64,000 bases of DNA from Nautilus pompilius (GCA_018389105.1 JACATO010000307.1:2922001-2986000), one strand, 5' to 3'; numbered from the stretch's first letter, positions 12,201 to 20,978 are shown. The notes: generated by a model not told the origin, from the letters alone. Program-made: numbers and translations.

Positions 12201-13453
12201 TATGAAATATGATAATTGGTTTTAAAAGATTTTAAAACTGGCAATGAATTCTAAATCATAAATTGGAGATTGAAAATTTAGAGTTTTATATGCAGTGATG
12301 TTAGACATCTCAAATAAGGAGCCAGCACAGAAATTCCAAAGTATAAACTGAAGTCATGATCCACTTTTCTGAGGGTTTTGAAATAAGGTTATCAGCACCA
12401 TACCTTGTCCACCCAGGGACGACAGCCCATCAGGGGAGGGGAGAGAGAAAGAAGTGGGAAGGATAAGGCGAAAGAAAGAGCACAAGCTTCACAAAATCCT
12501 TAAAATCTACCAGTTTTTAATCGCCAAGAATATCTCTCTCTCCCTCCCTCATCTCTCTCTCTCTCTCCCCCTCATCTCTCTCTTCAGCTCTCTTCTCTCT
12601 CCCCTCAGCTCTCTCTCCTCTCTCTTCATCTCTCTCTCTCCCCCTCATCTCTCTTTCATCTCTCTCTCCTCTCTCTTCATCTCTCTCTCCCCCTCATCTC
12701 TCTCTTCATCTCTCTCTCTCTCCCCCCGCATCTCTCTCTTCATCTCTCTCATCTCTCTCTCTCTCTTCATCTCTCTCTCCCCCTCATCTCATCTCTCTCT
12801 CTCTTCATCTCTCTCTCTCCCCCTCATCTCTCTTTCATCTCTCTCTCTCTCTCTCTCTTCATCTCTCTCTCTCTCTCTCTCATCTCTCTCCCCCCTCACT
12901 CCTCTTCATCTCTCTCTCTCTCCCCCTCATCTCTCTCTCCCCCTCATCTCTCATCTCTCTTCTCTTCATCTCTCTCTGTCTTCATCTCTCTCTCTCTCCC
13001 CCTCATCTCTCTCTCTCTTCATCTCTCTCTCTTCATCTCTCTCTTCATCTCTCTCTCTCTCCTCTTCATCTCTCTCCCCCTTCATCTCTCTCTCTCTTCA
13101 TCTCTCTCTTCTCTCTTCATCTCTCTCTCTCCCCCTCATCTCTCCCCTCATCTCTCCAGTATTAATAATTTGAAGAGTGTCTGGTGAAAACAGAGGTGTA
13201 AAGAATGTTTCTAGTCTGTAGCTGCCAAATTCTGAAATAAGGATGCATCAATATTATAAATACAAGTTCCTGGAAGACTTCAGAGTAGTTTAACTGGCAG
13301 GAGAGACGGTACAGCGGCATCCAGCGGTGCTGTAAGTTCGTTCTGATCGGGGAAAAAGGAAAGAGGAAGCAGATGAAAGGGAAAACTGGAGAGAAAGGCC
13401 AAGGAGCCTTCAGCAAGAGACACTAGCAGAGCATACCTCTCGTGGCTGTCCAT
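3078..13453 (-). CDS. UPP1: Uridine phosphorylase, complete, 8 coding exons
   Basis: Catalyses reversible phosphorolysis of uridine to uracil and ribose-1-phosphate in cytosolic pyrimidine salvage (EC 2.4.2.3). I joined, on the minus strand, 13453-13437, 10899-10785, 9903-9742, 8523-8409, 6616-6546, 5582-5444, 4097-3951 and 3220-3078. All introns are GT/AG and all phases agree. The 909 nt give 302 residues plus a stop, close to the roughly 310 of vertebrate UPP1. Family landmarks in order are LYHIGL (His26), FGDVK (40-44), SRMK (Arg54), DRYVVYKVGPVL (Arg85), FFRIGTCGGI (Arg129), PPGTVVIS (139-146), FFEGQARVDG (Gln208, Arg210) and NIEMES (Met240, Glu241). By family knowledge the arginines bind phosphate, Gln208/Arg210 bind uracil and Met240/Glu241 bind ribose, so the enzyme looks active. 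I cannot tell whether it is orthologous to UPP1, UPP2 or both. Exon 5 and the five-codon exon 1 are the least certain parts. Confidence 0.93.
3951..4097 (-). CDS. UPP1: UPP coding exon 7 (uracil and ribose site)
   Basis: The acceptor is CTTTCAG and the donor GTAAGA. The exon begins by completing FFEG and continues QARVDGAFC, supplying Gln208 and Arg210 for uracil recognition. It then carries GVTNIEMES, with Met240 and Glu241 for ribose contact. This is the most diagnostic exon of the gene. Confidence 0.95.
5444..5582 (-). CDS. UPP1: UPP coding exon 6
   Basis: The acceptor is GTTTCAG and the donor GTAAAA, a weaker site. Residues 161-206 run from PILGK to FCANDFFE. The segment matches the LGK-to-TMCTxDFYEG part of the family. 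It ends one base into the glycine codon that precedes the uracil-binding Q-x-R motif in exon 7. Confidence 0.92.
6546..6616 (-). CDS. UPP1: UPP coding exon 5 (71 nt)
   Basis: A short exon with acceptor TTTTTGCAG and donor GTATGT. It encodes LPPGTVVIS, the family EPGTVVIT-like strand, and then EKVLNGLLQPSWDL, ending in phase 0. Only 23 full codons support it, but the motif, both splice sites and both phases fit. Confidence 0.85.
7209..7329. repeat. 61-bp tandem duplication (2 copies)
   Basis: The unit beginning AGCTGTATGACTTCAGCCAA occurs at 7209-7269 and again at 7270-7329 with no difference I can see. It lies in the intron between UPP exons 4 and 5. Perfect identity suggests a recent slippage or unequal-exchange event. 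Confidence 0.95.
8409..8523 (-). CDS. UPP1: UPP coding exon 4
   Basis: The acceptor is TTTTCAG and the donor GTGAGG. Residues 99-136 begin HGIGIPSLS and run to FFRIGTCGGI; Arg129 is the third phosphate-binding arginine. The exon ends with a single G that completes a codon with the next exon, replacing the usual GGIG of the family with GGID. Confidence 0.92.
8812..8875 (+). mobile_element. Tc1-like terminal-repeat remnant
   Basis: The stretch ATAGTGGCCAAAAATATTG followed by TATCACC resembles the usual Tc1-family inverted-repeat end, CAGTGGTGGCCAAAATTATT. It is in the intron between UPP exons 3 and 4. I did not find the opposite end or any transposase, so it is a relic or a short non-autonomous element. 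Confidence 0.35.
9162..9225 (+). mobile_element. Pogo/Tigger-like terminal sequence
   Basis: The stretch CAGTAGAAACTCCCTTATTC, then CCAGATTATCCAAC, resembles pogo/Tigger element ends, which typically start CAGTAGA and contain repeated ATTATCCAAC words. It lies in a UPP intron. No coding part is visible, so it would be a MITE-like remnant. Confidence 0.3.
9742..9903 (-). CDS. UPP1: UPP coding exon 3
   Basis: The acceptor is CTTGCAG and the donor GTGAGT; length is exactly 54 codons (residues 45-98). It carries FVCMGGTVSRMK and DRYVVYKVGPVL, which hold two of the conserved phosphate-contacting arginines (Arg54 and Arg85). The stretch ELGLSPDGGDEP matches the variable linker of animal uridine phosphorylases. 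Confidence 0.93.
10785..10899 (-). CDS. UPP1: UPP coding exon 2
   Basis: The acceptor reads TTTCAG and the donor GTAGTA. The exon covers residues 6-44, including VDIPNKRIANL, LYHIGL and LFGDVK. His26 in LYHIGL corresponds to the family histidine that reaches into the active site of the neighbouring subunit. The exon ends in phase 0 directly after GDVK, where the next exon continues with FVCMGG. Confidence 0.9.
10900..13436 (-). other. UPP intron 1 (non-coding)
   Basis: Roughly 2.5 kb separates coding exon 1 from exon 2. It is AT-rich and low in CpG, and it ends near the promoter with a long CT-rich array at 12530-13158. A TATAAAAAG string at 11117 is most likely chance. Confidence 0.6.
12530..13158. 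repeat. (CT)n / CATCTCTCTC compound array
   Basis: About 630 bp of nearly pure pyrimidine on the plus strand. It is built from CT runs broken by CAT, CTTCAT and CCCCCTCAT insertions that recur as loose 30-50 bp units. It lies in UPP intron 1, some 300 bp from coding exon 1. The 239-codon open frame through it on the plus strand is a Ser/Leu-rich artefact of the repeat and not a gene. Confidence 0.95.
13437..13453 (-). CDS. UPP1: UPP coding exon 1 (start codon, 17 nt)
   Basis: This exon encodes MDSHE plus two bases of codon 6, then a GTATGC donor. Its phase of two matches the single leading base of the next exon, giving the N-terminus MDSHESAVVDIPNK. I chose this start because the phase fits, a donor follows directly, and CpG content rises sharply upstream as at a promoter. 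An upstream in-frame ATG at 13534 exists in the same continuous frame and would add an N-terminal extension, so a longer isoform is possible. Confidence 0.6.
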
Positions 13454-13769
13454 CACTGCTGCTGACTCTCTGGGCCTCAAGACTCGAGCAGGGCGGCGAG
13501 GACAGCGGCCAATCCTCTGAATAATAAATGACAAAAGTACCCGGGATACTCTCTAGCTGGTTTGATAGTCAGTCAACGAAATCGCGCCTCTAGAATCTCT
13601 GCGTAACAGAGGCATTTCCCCCTTTCTTTTGTGATCGTTTTTATGGGAAGCGATTAGAGTTATCGCCCTTTGGAGTTCGTCACCTTTCGTATTTCTACGG
13701 AAATTATCCGTCAACGCAAAAGCTTCCGTTGTTCTCTCAGTTTTAACTTCTCCCATTACTAGTACCACA
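13454..13769 (-). promoter_or_regulatory. Putative UPP promoter / 5' UTR
   Basis: This is the sequence directly upstream of the UPP start. Its CpG count is clearly higher than in the gene body, which is the pattern of an unmethylated promoter. I see no clear TATA box in the minus orientation, so the start site cannot be placed. Open frames here have no recognisable product. Confidence 0.4.
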
Positions 13770-13784
13770 ATAATAATAATAATA

Positions 13785-13831
<47 letters not shown>

Positions 13832-13832
13832 T
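13770..13832. repeat. (TAA)n microsatellite
   Basis: About 20 TAA units with one interruption, upstream of UPP. Confidence 0.95.
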
Positions 13833-14400
13833 ACGTTCTTTAAGGTTTGATCTAAAGATCCTTAAAGCAAAAAAAAAGATTAAGATCAAATGAAAAATGT
13901 GAAGATTACAAAAAAAAAATATAAATTGAAATTAGATAGGAATTTTTAAACATACATTAAAATGTGATAAACAATATAGAGAATGAGTAATACAAAGAAT
14001 TGAAATACATTTTAATAAGTACTATAAATATACCTATTATATTTTAGGGATTAAATTAATTTTTTCGTAATTAAATATTTTAGTAATTTATTCTTAATGG
14101 TTTTAAGATTTTTTATGCAGAAAGTGATGCACCTAAAGATGTTCTATTATAGATTTTGAAATATAAATTTATTTAAAAACAGCAAATTATAGTAAATTTT
14201 TAGACATTCTTTTCATTGCTTAAAAGCTGTACAAAAAGTAATTAATTAATTTTTTTTAATTATTATAAGGGAAACAATCTATTAATTTTTGTTTACCTCC
14301 CTTCAAACAGTACCCTTCAATAACAACGATCTCCGGCGGTTATTATGATAACGTAGGTTAGTTTTGACAAGCGGTACTTCTTTTGCAGCAGCAATAGCCA
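13833..14400. other. AT-rich intergenic stretch
   Basis: Very AT-rich, with homopolymer runs and short repeats of TTAATT. No gene seen. Confidence 0.6.
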
Positions 14401-14423
14401 CTTCTCTTTTTGGTACTAAATTA

Positions 14424-14768
14424 TCAGAAATCATTAACAGAATCGAGTCCAATTATATATTGAACAAGGTGGGCAGGTAACTGGTGTACATTATCGCCGT
14501 GCACAAATAAGCACACCTGCGGTCGTGTTTTACGCAGGTAGGTCGCTAAGAGTGTGGCCAGGATTAATGATAGACCGCCAGATACCTCGACTTTTCTTGC
14601 GAATCTGTGGCCAATAATATCACGAAGTTCACCGAGGAGAATGCCACTGTTGTGACAAGGCGACACCTGAAAGACTTTCCACTTGTCGTCATGATACCAT
14701 TTGTTGACATCGTCTGTCCACAGTCGAACGCCATCCTCATTGAACTGGGCAGAGACGAGTGTAGGACG
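14424..14768 (-). CDS. Unassigned open segment, 114 codons to stop
   Basis: An open frame on the minus strand ends at TGA (14424). It reads like protein: FNEDGVRLWTDDVNKWYH, then WKVFQVSPCHNSGILLGE, FVHGDNVHQLPAHLVQYI and a C-terminal GLDSVNDF. Trp, Asp, His and Gly are well mixed and there is no low-complexity bias. I do not recognise a family. The opposite strand is also open across part of this stretch (14607-14846), so the coding strand is unsettled. It could be a terminal exon, a decayed transposon or virus-derived gene, or chance in a more GC-rich region. Confidence 0.25.
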   Translation of the reverse strand, partial: RPTLVSAQFNEDGVRLWTDDVNKWYHDDKWKVFQVSPCHNSGILLGELRDIIGHRFARKVEVSGGLSLILATLLATYLRKTRPQVCLFVHGDNVHQLPAHLVQYIIGLDSVNDF

Positions 14769-15203
14769 TCAGAAGTCCTCTATCCGACAGTAATTAACAG
14801 GAGGACATGTTTAGCAAGACCTGCGGTACGTGTTCTTCACCGGTGAGTTTAGGTTTAAGCGACTCACGTCAGGAAGTGATTTTTGGAGGTCTAACAAAGA
14901 TCTTCAGATCCCGACATCTTCAGCACATGATCGGGTACAGAGACGCAACTCTGTGGCCTGGTGGAAAGATATGGTGTTTGTCATATTTCCAGTGCACGGG
15001 AAATACAAGTTTGAATTTGATGCTTGTGTTCTTCAAGTAGATGGCGGTGCTTGCCAATAATCCAGAAGATGAATCAAAGCATTGACCTTTGTTTTTTGCG
15101 TACCCCAAACATAAACCGATAGATCAACCGTCGTAGCATTTCAATCGTCAGCTGGAAGCATCCCAACCCCATCCTGCGGTTATGATGATATTAAAAGAAG
15201 CTC

Positions 15204-15497
15204 TTACACAATTATGAAAAAACCAGAACCAGGCGGTGATGTAAAATCTCGTTGACTTAATGTCACACAGGGTAGATGCTCTTGGAACTGCAGGAGGTAA
15301 CTCGAGCAAATAGAAAAGAAGGGTATGGATACGGCGTCATTATAAATAATCCACCAGGAGAAGAATTCTTGTTCATGTTTATTTGCACCTACGTTGTTTA
15401 TATACTGACTGGAAACATCAGATTCCCCACTTTGTTTCTGTTGTGAACTGCACCGTAAAAGAGCAGCAATGATCAGAAAATCCAGGTGAAAGTACAA
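15204..15497. other. Open frames on both strands, unassigned
   Basis: The minus strand is open for 97 codons here. The plus strand also carries an open segment reading YGYGVIINNPPGEEFLFMF. Neither is recognisable, and I cannot choose a strand. It sits between the open segments at 14424 and 15886 and may belong to the same unit. Confidence 0.15.
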
Positions 15498-15885
15498 GGG
15501 CGGATTTTTTAATGTGGTCTTTTTCCAACAACAAAAACAATAATAAGTGTTTCGATTGCCAATAATCTGTTTATTATAGGTAACAAATAGAAGAGCCGAT
15601 CCGCATCATTCAGCTTTAACGTGAGACTTGCATCAATGCGCACGAAGAACTCCAGATATCACGATCAGCTTTCATTGATCTCTGGCCAACATTATACTTT
15701 ATTAGAGCAATCAAAACGTTACTTAGGTAATCGGAAATGGTTTTACCTTTTTAAAATTAGGGTTATCTTGGTCCCCTTAAACCATATTAGTACTAACTTT
15801 ATAGTAAACTCAACTTCCTGTCGATTAAAGAAAAATGGGAGATTGGATGGCTACTGAGAGTTTATGCGATGGAAATCTAAGGTAA

Positions 15886-16338
15886 TTTAGTGTCACGGGG
15901 GGTCTTCAAGCCCGATTCTCTGCGTGGGGAAATCAAATCAACCGAGCAAGAGACCTATCTTTTATTTTAGATGGTGGGCGTGGAGCTGGCGGCACCTATG
16001 TAATTCAATCGAAAGTAGATATTCCGATAGTGGAGATAGCTCCACATAAACGTTTTATGGCCGTATACTACAAATTAGAATCAGTTGTAAAGATTCAGAT
16101 AGCAGCGGAACAGCATTGCCGGTGTTGTAGGGTACATTACGAGCTTGGCCTGGCACGGTACTTCCCCGGCATCGTTTCTTCTAGCCCTTCTTCAAAGCCA
16201 GTCAGCCGATTTGCTTCTGGGGTCCTCCCACATTTACAAAATAAAAACCCATTAGTGGGGATTTCCCTGCGGAAGTCGAAGGTGCTGGGCCTCACGTGTT
16301 GCATGGCTACCGCCGCATTTCGATCGCTCAGCAGATAG
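15886..16338 (+). CDS. Unassigned 150-codon open frame
   Basis: Outside the transposases and simple repeats this is one of the longest open frames in the window. It runs from just after a TAA at 15883 to the TAG at 16336; the first in-frame ATG is at 16030. The part before that ATG has protein-like composition: GGLQARFSAWGNQINRARDL, then LDGGRGAGGTYVIQSK and VDIPIVEIAPHKRFM. An upstream splice acceptor would be needed to use it as an exon. I know of no match. It could be an exon or a decayed mobile or viral gene. Confidence 0.25.
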   Translation, partial: FSVTGGLQARFSAWGNQINRARDLSFILDGGRGAGGTYVIQSKVDIPIVEIAPHKRFMAVYYKLESVVKIQIAAEQHCRCCRVHYELGLARYFPGIVSSSPSSKPVSRFASGVLPHLQNKNPLVGISLRKSKVLGLTCCMATAAFRSLSR

Positions 16339-17779
16339 AGAAACCTGTTCTCGATCATTCGACAAAAGCAGAAGAGAAAAGCATCGCTTTTATAATGTCA
16401 CACGAAACGTCTATATTCCTCAGTAAATGCCGAGTAAAGATGGACTTTATTTGTTAATGAGTCAGTAAATAGCAGACTGTTTATAGCGAATAATCAACCT
16501 TTCGGTGACGTAACTGCTACAGCTGGACACGCCACGTTCAGATTATTCTGGAGAAGTCGCACTGATTTTAATCAACCATAACTATCGATTTGATATCGTG
16601 GTACTTTAACCCTTCAGAACGCGGTTAGAAACTGCATTAATAATAATTTTTTAAAAAAAAACGAGTCATGGCTGCCTTTTCACCGGCGATATCTGTCGTG
16701 GAAGACGATTGGAAATAGATATTACGACAGAAAACCTCCCTTCACGATGGACCCCAGTTTACTGGATGGTCTACATCATCTTAGCGATGTTGTATTTCTT
16801 TTAGACGTCAAATTTGACGATGACTTTTGTTGAAATTCAATTTTAAGAAATGAAAATACAGACATTGGTGAGACCAGGACAACTATGGAAAAAGAGGACT
16901 GAATAGATGTAACAAAACCCAGAACTACTCAGTCGGTCTCTACTTAAAAGCACGGCCGGAATTGTGTGTGTGCCAGGTTCAGGTTCTTTCTTAAAGTGTG
17001 GTTCATTTTTAAACATCTACAGTTCGGTAAACGAACCCATCAAAAGTCCCAACTAAATCTCACTAGTTTCCCGATGTGGGAGCAAATACACTCTGCCAGC
17101 TGGTCACAAAGGACGACAAAAATGCTTGGGAGGGTACGCTAAACCGAGATTTTTCCGACTAAGATTCGAACTCGCGACCCCTCGAGATTAGCAGGCTAAT
17201 CACCGGACTACCTTGCCGCCCCAGATCTGGAGGAAGCCACACCACCCGTACAAACAAGAAATGACACATTTAAATAGAAAAGATGTTCTCGAACAACTCG
17301 GCGTAAAACCACAGATCTAAACTAATATCACTAGAATGTGGTGAGCAAATGCAAGATACTTTCCCAGATGTAAATTAATACAATTACAATTACCCCCCAA
17401 AAAATAACAAAACAAACAGAATATTAAAGATTTGTAAAGGGGCTGAACAATGGTAAATAAAGAGAGGACTCCCTAATTCTCAACCAGTATCTCATACAAG
17501 ATTTAGCCAAAATCGTGACCTCACCAAAGTAAAATCCACTCTTTTGTTCTGTTTGGTTCGACAACTTCTCATTAATACATTTTGGCCGACCGCCCATTCT
17601 TGCTTGTTGTGTTTTGTCGTCGACATATTTTTTTTTTGTTTTACCGTAGACGTGATCATCCCCCAGTGCGTGGTCACGCTTCCCAACCACGTGACCAAAT
17701 TCTCGCGATTTCACGATCCTACGTCAGAGGAGCTGACCGGGAGAAAGAAATCTGATTTCCCCAAATGAAACTGTCGCGC
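16339..17779. other. Intergenic; one SINE head
   Basis: No gene recognised. The region has moderate CpG and contains a tRNA-like repeat at 17150-17230. Open frames on both strands at 17424-17768 overlap each other and look like chance. Confidence 0.5.
17150..17230 (-). repeat. tRNA-derived SINE head
   Basis: On the minus strand the stretch starts GGCGGCAAGGTAGTCCGG (A box-like) and continues to GTCGCGAGTTCGAATCTT. That contains a canonical T-loop TTCGAAT and so a good RNA polymerase III B box. The anticodon region does not form a standard stem, so I call a tRNA-derived SINE and not a functional tRNA. Confidence 0.55.
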
Positions 17780-17788
17780 TATAAAAAA
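17780..17788 (+). promoter_or_regulatory. Candidate TATA box
   Basis: TATAAAAAA lies about 95 bases before an ATG at 17875. A start site some 30 bases downstream of the box would fall near 17810. The surrounding sequence is CpG-rich for this window. Confidence 0.35.
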
Positions 17789-17874
17789 GACGCGTTTACC
17801 GCGGTTCTAATGACGATCACAGAGAAGCAGAAGAACATCAGTTAGGAAGGGAACATCGGGCGAATCCACGCTCC

Positions 17875-17921
17875 ATGATGGCCTCGAGTTCTCCACGTCG
17901 GTTATTAAAAAATGGAGTAAC
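17875..17921 (+). CDS. Candidate first coding exon of unknown gene
   Basis: Two consecutive ATG codons start MMASSSPRRLLKNGV, and a GTATAT donor-like site follows at 17922. Read through without splicing, the frame continues to a 49-residue product ending at TAG. The TATA box, ATG and donor are spaced as in a real gene start, but I found no downstream exon to join and no recognisable homology. Confidence 0.3.
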
Positions 17922-19668
17922 GTATATGAAACTGCATTGTATATTATTTTCTTATTTATGTTTTTTAAATTGGAAGGAATTTGTTTTAAAACCCCATTCT
18001 TGGCGATGTCTGCAAAATCATTAGTTGTTCCTGTCTCAGGTATTCCCGGCGTAATTAAGGACTCAGGTAAAAACCCTTGAGGCGGAAAACCATCGATCGA
18101 GTGAGAAATAATAGCGGCCTGGAAAGTTTATCTTGTTTCGGAGTCTGTATAATTTGATTCGGAAAGTCTCCGGGTTTCCAAACAATTACAAGATCAGAAC
18201 AATTTTGATGCCAATTGAGCTAATTTCTCCGGAAGCACAAGAATAGATTTTCTCGAGAAGCAAAACACTGCAATTCTTTGCTGAATACCTTCGGCCTGTT
18301 ATATTGGTTTGCAAAACTAGACTGGTAGTTTCCGTACAATATGGGTTCCGTCTCGGTAAAGAGATTGAAACGGGTTTTTACTAACTTTTTTAAATTATTT
18401 TTTAATTGAAAACAATTTTTTTCAAAGCTGTACCAGGCAGTTTGGGAACTATTTATAAATAGTTCGTTGGCCTGATTCTCCGTCTAGTGTGGGCCAGAAT
18501 GTGTCTGGGTCGCGTAAAGGAGTTTATTCGATTTATCGCCAGTTTTACTACCATATAGTAAGAGAACATTTAGATTTCTTCAACGCTGCTAGTGTAACTT
18601 CATCGCCATTTACTTTTACAGATCCGCGTCTACAAGATAAAAAGGGGGGTAACCTCGTCTGCCTCTTGTTGGTCTTATCTCACTCATCCTCATAAGCGAA
18701 ATACTTTACAATGAGCTGTTTTTATATGTTCTTTCGTAAATAACTGACAAAAGATTGAAACAAATCTGATGACATCTGTTATAAATCCTAGAACGTACGT
18801 AAGTAATTTTTTTTTTTTTAAAAAAAAAACTAAAAGTATACTTTTTAAAATTTAGGAAAAGATCATGATGTGCAAATAAAGGTATTATGTCTAAGAATAT
18901 TAGTAAGACGGCATCCATCAGCCTGGTGGACTTTAAGAGATTTTCAGGAAATCGGGAGCCTCGCGGCGTTCTAAGATGTAACTTTCTGGTACAAACGATG
19001 GCACTTTTGGTCTTTACCGGAAGTATTAAATGCCCTTAAAACAGGAAGGCTAAAATCAGTTACTACCACTACTTCAGGCATTTTAAAATCTGCTTAGGTT
19101 GTTAAGTAATGGTATCGTTCCATGGCGGCTTCTCAGTAAATGGCATTCTGACAGAGACTGACAAAACACAGTTAAATAGCTAAATAAATAAAGGTTTATG
19201 ATATTATTTAAATGAAGCTTACCGAAGTAAACTTTTTTTAAAAAATTGTAAATTGGCAGCAGTAACTGAAGGACCAAAAGAAGAAATCTGTTTCCGAGAA
19301 AAGGTATACATAAAAATAAAACACTAAAAGATGTAGCTGGTGAGGGATTTTCTAATATTGGAGCGCCACCATAAGTGTCTTGTTACGCTCGGATGTATGT
19401 AAATTTACTCGGTATTTCTAACTCTCTTAAATCGTAGACATTTTTATCTAATTTATTTTGAGAATCTAACTAATAGGAAAACCAAATGTTCAGAAGATGA
19501 TGATTATAAATAAAAGTAAAGAAGTGTAATTTTGCAGCAGAAATGTGCGCGTCCGGAAGCGAAATGAAACGTGAATTCATTTACAAGTTTAGAGATTTAT
19601 TAGCAGATTTGTCGTAAGGAGTAAAATAGAATAAAGAAAAAACAGACAGACATTTTACAAACCTTTTG
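17922..19668. other. Intergenic, no gene seen
   Basis: AT-rich to moderate composition with a poly-T/poly-A palindromic run near 18808-18830. Open frames are short and overlapping. Nothing recognised. Confidence 0.5.
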
Positions 19669-19670
19669 TA

Positions 19671-19785
19671 CAGGGTGCGGCAAAATGATCTGACACATTT
19701 GTATTTTTAATAAAAGCCAAAGAGAGTAAAGAACGAAAAATTTGTTTTTATTTTCGAAATGTACATAGAATGCCATTTTGTTTCA
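19671..19785 (+). repeat. Left TIR, 115 bp
   Basis: Left terminal inverted repeat of the 19.7 kb transposon. It matches the reverse complement of 20864-20978 except for one base in the CCAAAG/CCAAAT word. Confidence 0.95.
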
Positions 19786-19797
19786 CAGTTGCCGACA

Positions 19798-20866
19798 TGA
19801 ATTGGACGGGCGAACATCGCGCTTTCATCGTGGAAACCTTTATCAAAAACAACGAATCCGTAATTGCAACACAAAGAGCATTCCGTGTACACTTCAGGCT
19901 TGGTAGACATGATCCCGTACCTACTCGAAACGCGATTTTGTTATGGGTTACCAACTTGAGTTAGTGGATCAGCATTGAAACGAAAATCAACCGGCCGACC
20001 TCGGACTGCCAGAACTCCGGAAAATGTGGCAGCGGTAAGAGGTTCAGTCTCCACGACGTTCGGCACGGAAACACGCCGCTGCTCTTAGCCTTTCCGATAG
20101 AAGTTTGCGAAGAATTCTTCACATGGAACTGCAAATGCATCCGTACAAAATGATGTTGGCACAACAACTCAGCGAAAGAGACTTTAAAACTCGCAGAGCA
20201 TTGTGTTTGGAAATTCAACATGTCCCCCGTGCAGCTGTTGTGTTGTTCAGTGACGAGGCGCATTTTCACCTGTGTGGCAGCGTGAATAAGCAAAACTTCC
20301 GATACTGGGCCGAGAACAACCCTCGTGAGTTGCACCAACGCCCTTTGCATTGTCCTCGGGTAACCGTATGGTGTGTGGTAGCAGAATTTGGCATTTGGGG
20401 TCCTTACTTCTTCGAAGAAGACGATGTTACAGTGACTGTGAACTCTGATCGATATTGTGTGGTGCTAGAGACTTTTCTGAAACGCAAATTGAATGAACTT
20501 GACGATAAGGACAATGTTTGGTTTCAACAGGATGGGGCAACAGCCCACACTTCTCGACGTGTGATGGGAATTTTGAGGGAGATGTTCCCCGGTCATTTGA
20601 TTTCATTGCGTGCTGACATCGGTTGGCCCGCCCGATCACCTGATTTGAACCCGTGCGACTTTTTTCTGTGGGGATATCTGAAATCAAAGATATACACTCA
20701 TCGCCCTCGATCTATTGAGCGATTAAAAGATGTCATTCGCCAAGAAACTGCTGCCATTCCACATGAAATGACCCGCCGGGTTATGGACAACTTTCGTGAA
20801 CGCCTTCGACAGTGTGTGGACAATAATGGTACCCACTTGAGAGATTTAATTTTTAAAACCAAATGA
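19798..20866 (+). pseudogene. Transposase with two frameshifts (DDE superfamily)
   Basis: The N-terminus begins MNWTGEHRAFIVETFIKNNE, the helix-turn-helix start seen in a widespread animal transposase family of this type. The frame ends at a stop near 19960 after WVTN. Coding sense resumes in a second frame (LKRKSTGRPRTARTPENVAA) and again in a third frame from about 20045. From 20105 a 253-codon frame is intact to the stop. It carries the three catalytic regions: LFSDEAHFHLCG (first Asp), WFQQDGATAHTS (second) and WPARSPDLNPCDFFLWG (third). The two frameshifts lie between the DNA-binding and catalytic domains. If they are not assembly errors, this copy makes no full-length enzyme. Function would be cut-and-paste transposition at TA sites. 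Confidence 0.9.
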
Positions 20867-20978
20867 AACAAAATGGCATTCTATGTACATTTCGAAAATA
20901 AAAACAAATTTTTCGTTCTTTACTCTATTTGGCTTTTATTAAAAATACAAATGTGTCAGATCATTTTGCCGCACCCTG
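20864..20978 (-). repeat. Right TIR, 115 bp
   Basis: Right terminal inverted repeat of the 19.7 kb transposon. It contains the transposase stop codon (TGA at 20864), so the gene's end and the repeat overlap. Confidence 0.95.

Larger units (their letters stand above)
19671..20978 (+). mobile_element. Mariner-superfamily transposon, near-intact
   Basis: A 1308-bp element flanked by TA dinucleotides at 19669 and 20979, the expected target duplication. Terminal inverted repeats are 115 bp (19671-19785 and 20864-20978), each beginning CAGGGTGCGGCAAAATGA, and differ at a single base. Between them lies a transposase gene on the plus strand. The near-identical TIRs point to recent insertion or recent exchange, although the reading frame carries early lesions. 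Confidence 0.95.

Noticed and set aside
12454..13173. 239-codon open frame on the plus strand
   Set aside because: It is translated almost wholly from the CT array and is a Ser/Leu/Ile-rich repeat artefact.
17150..17230. Functional tRNA gene on the minus strand
   Set aside because: The T-loop is good, but the acceptor and anticodon stems do not pair properly; a SINE head fits better.
19961..20350. 129-codon minus-strand frame
   Set aside because: Antisense of the mariner-superfamily transposase.
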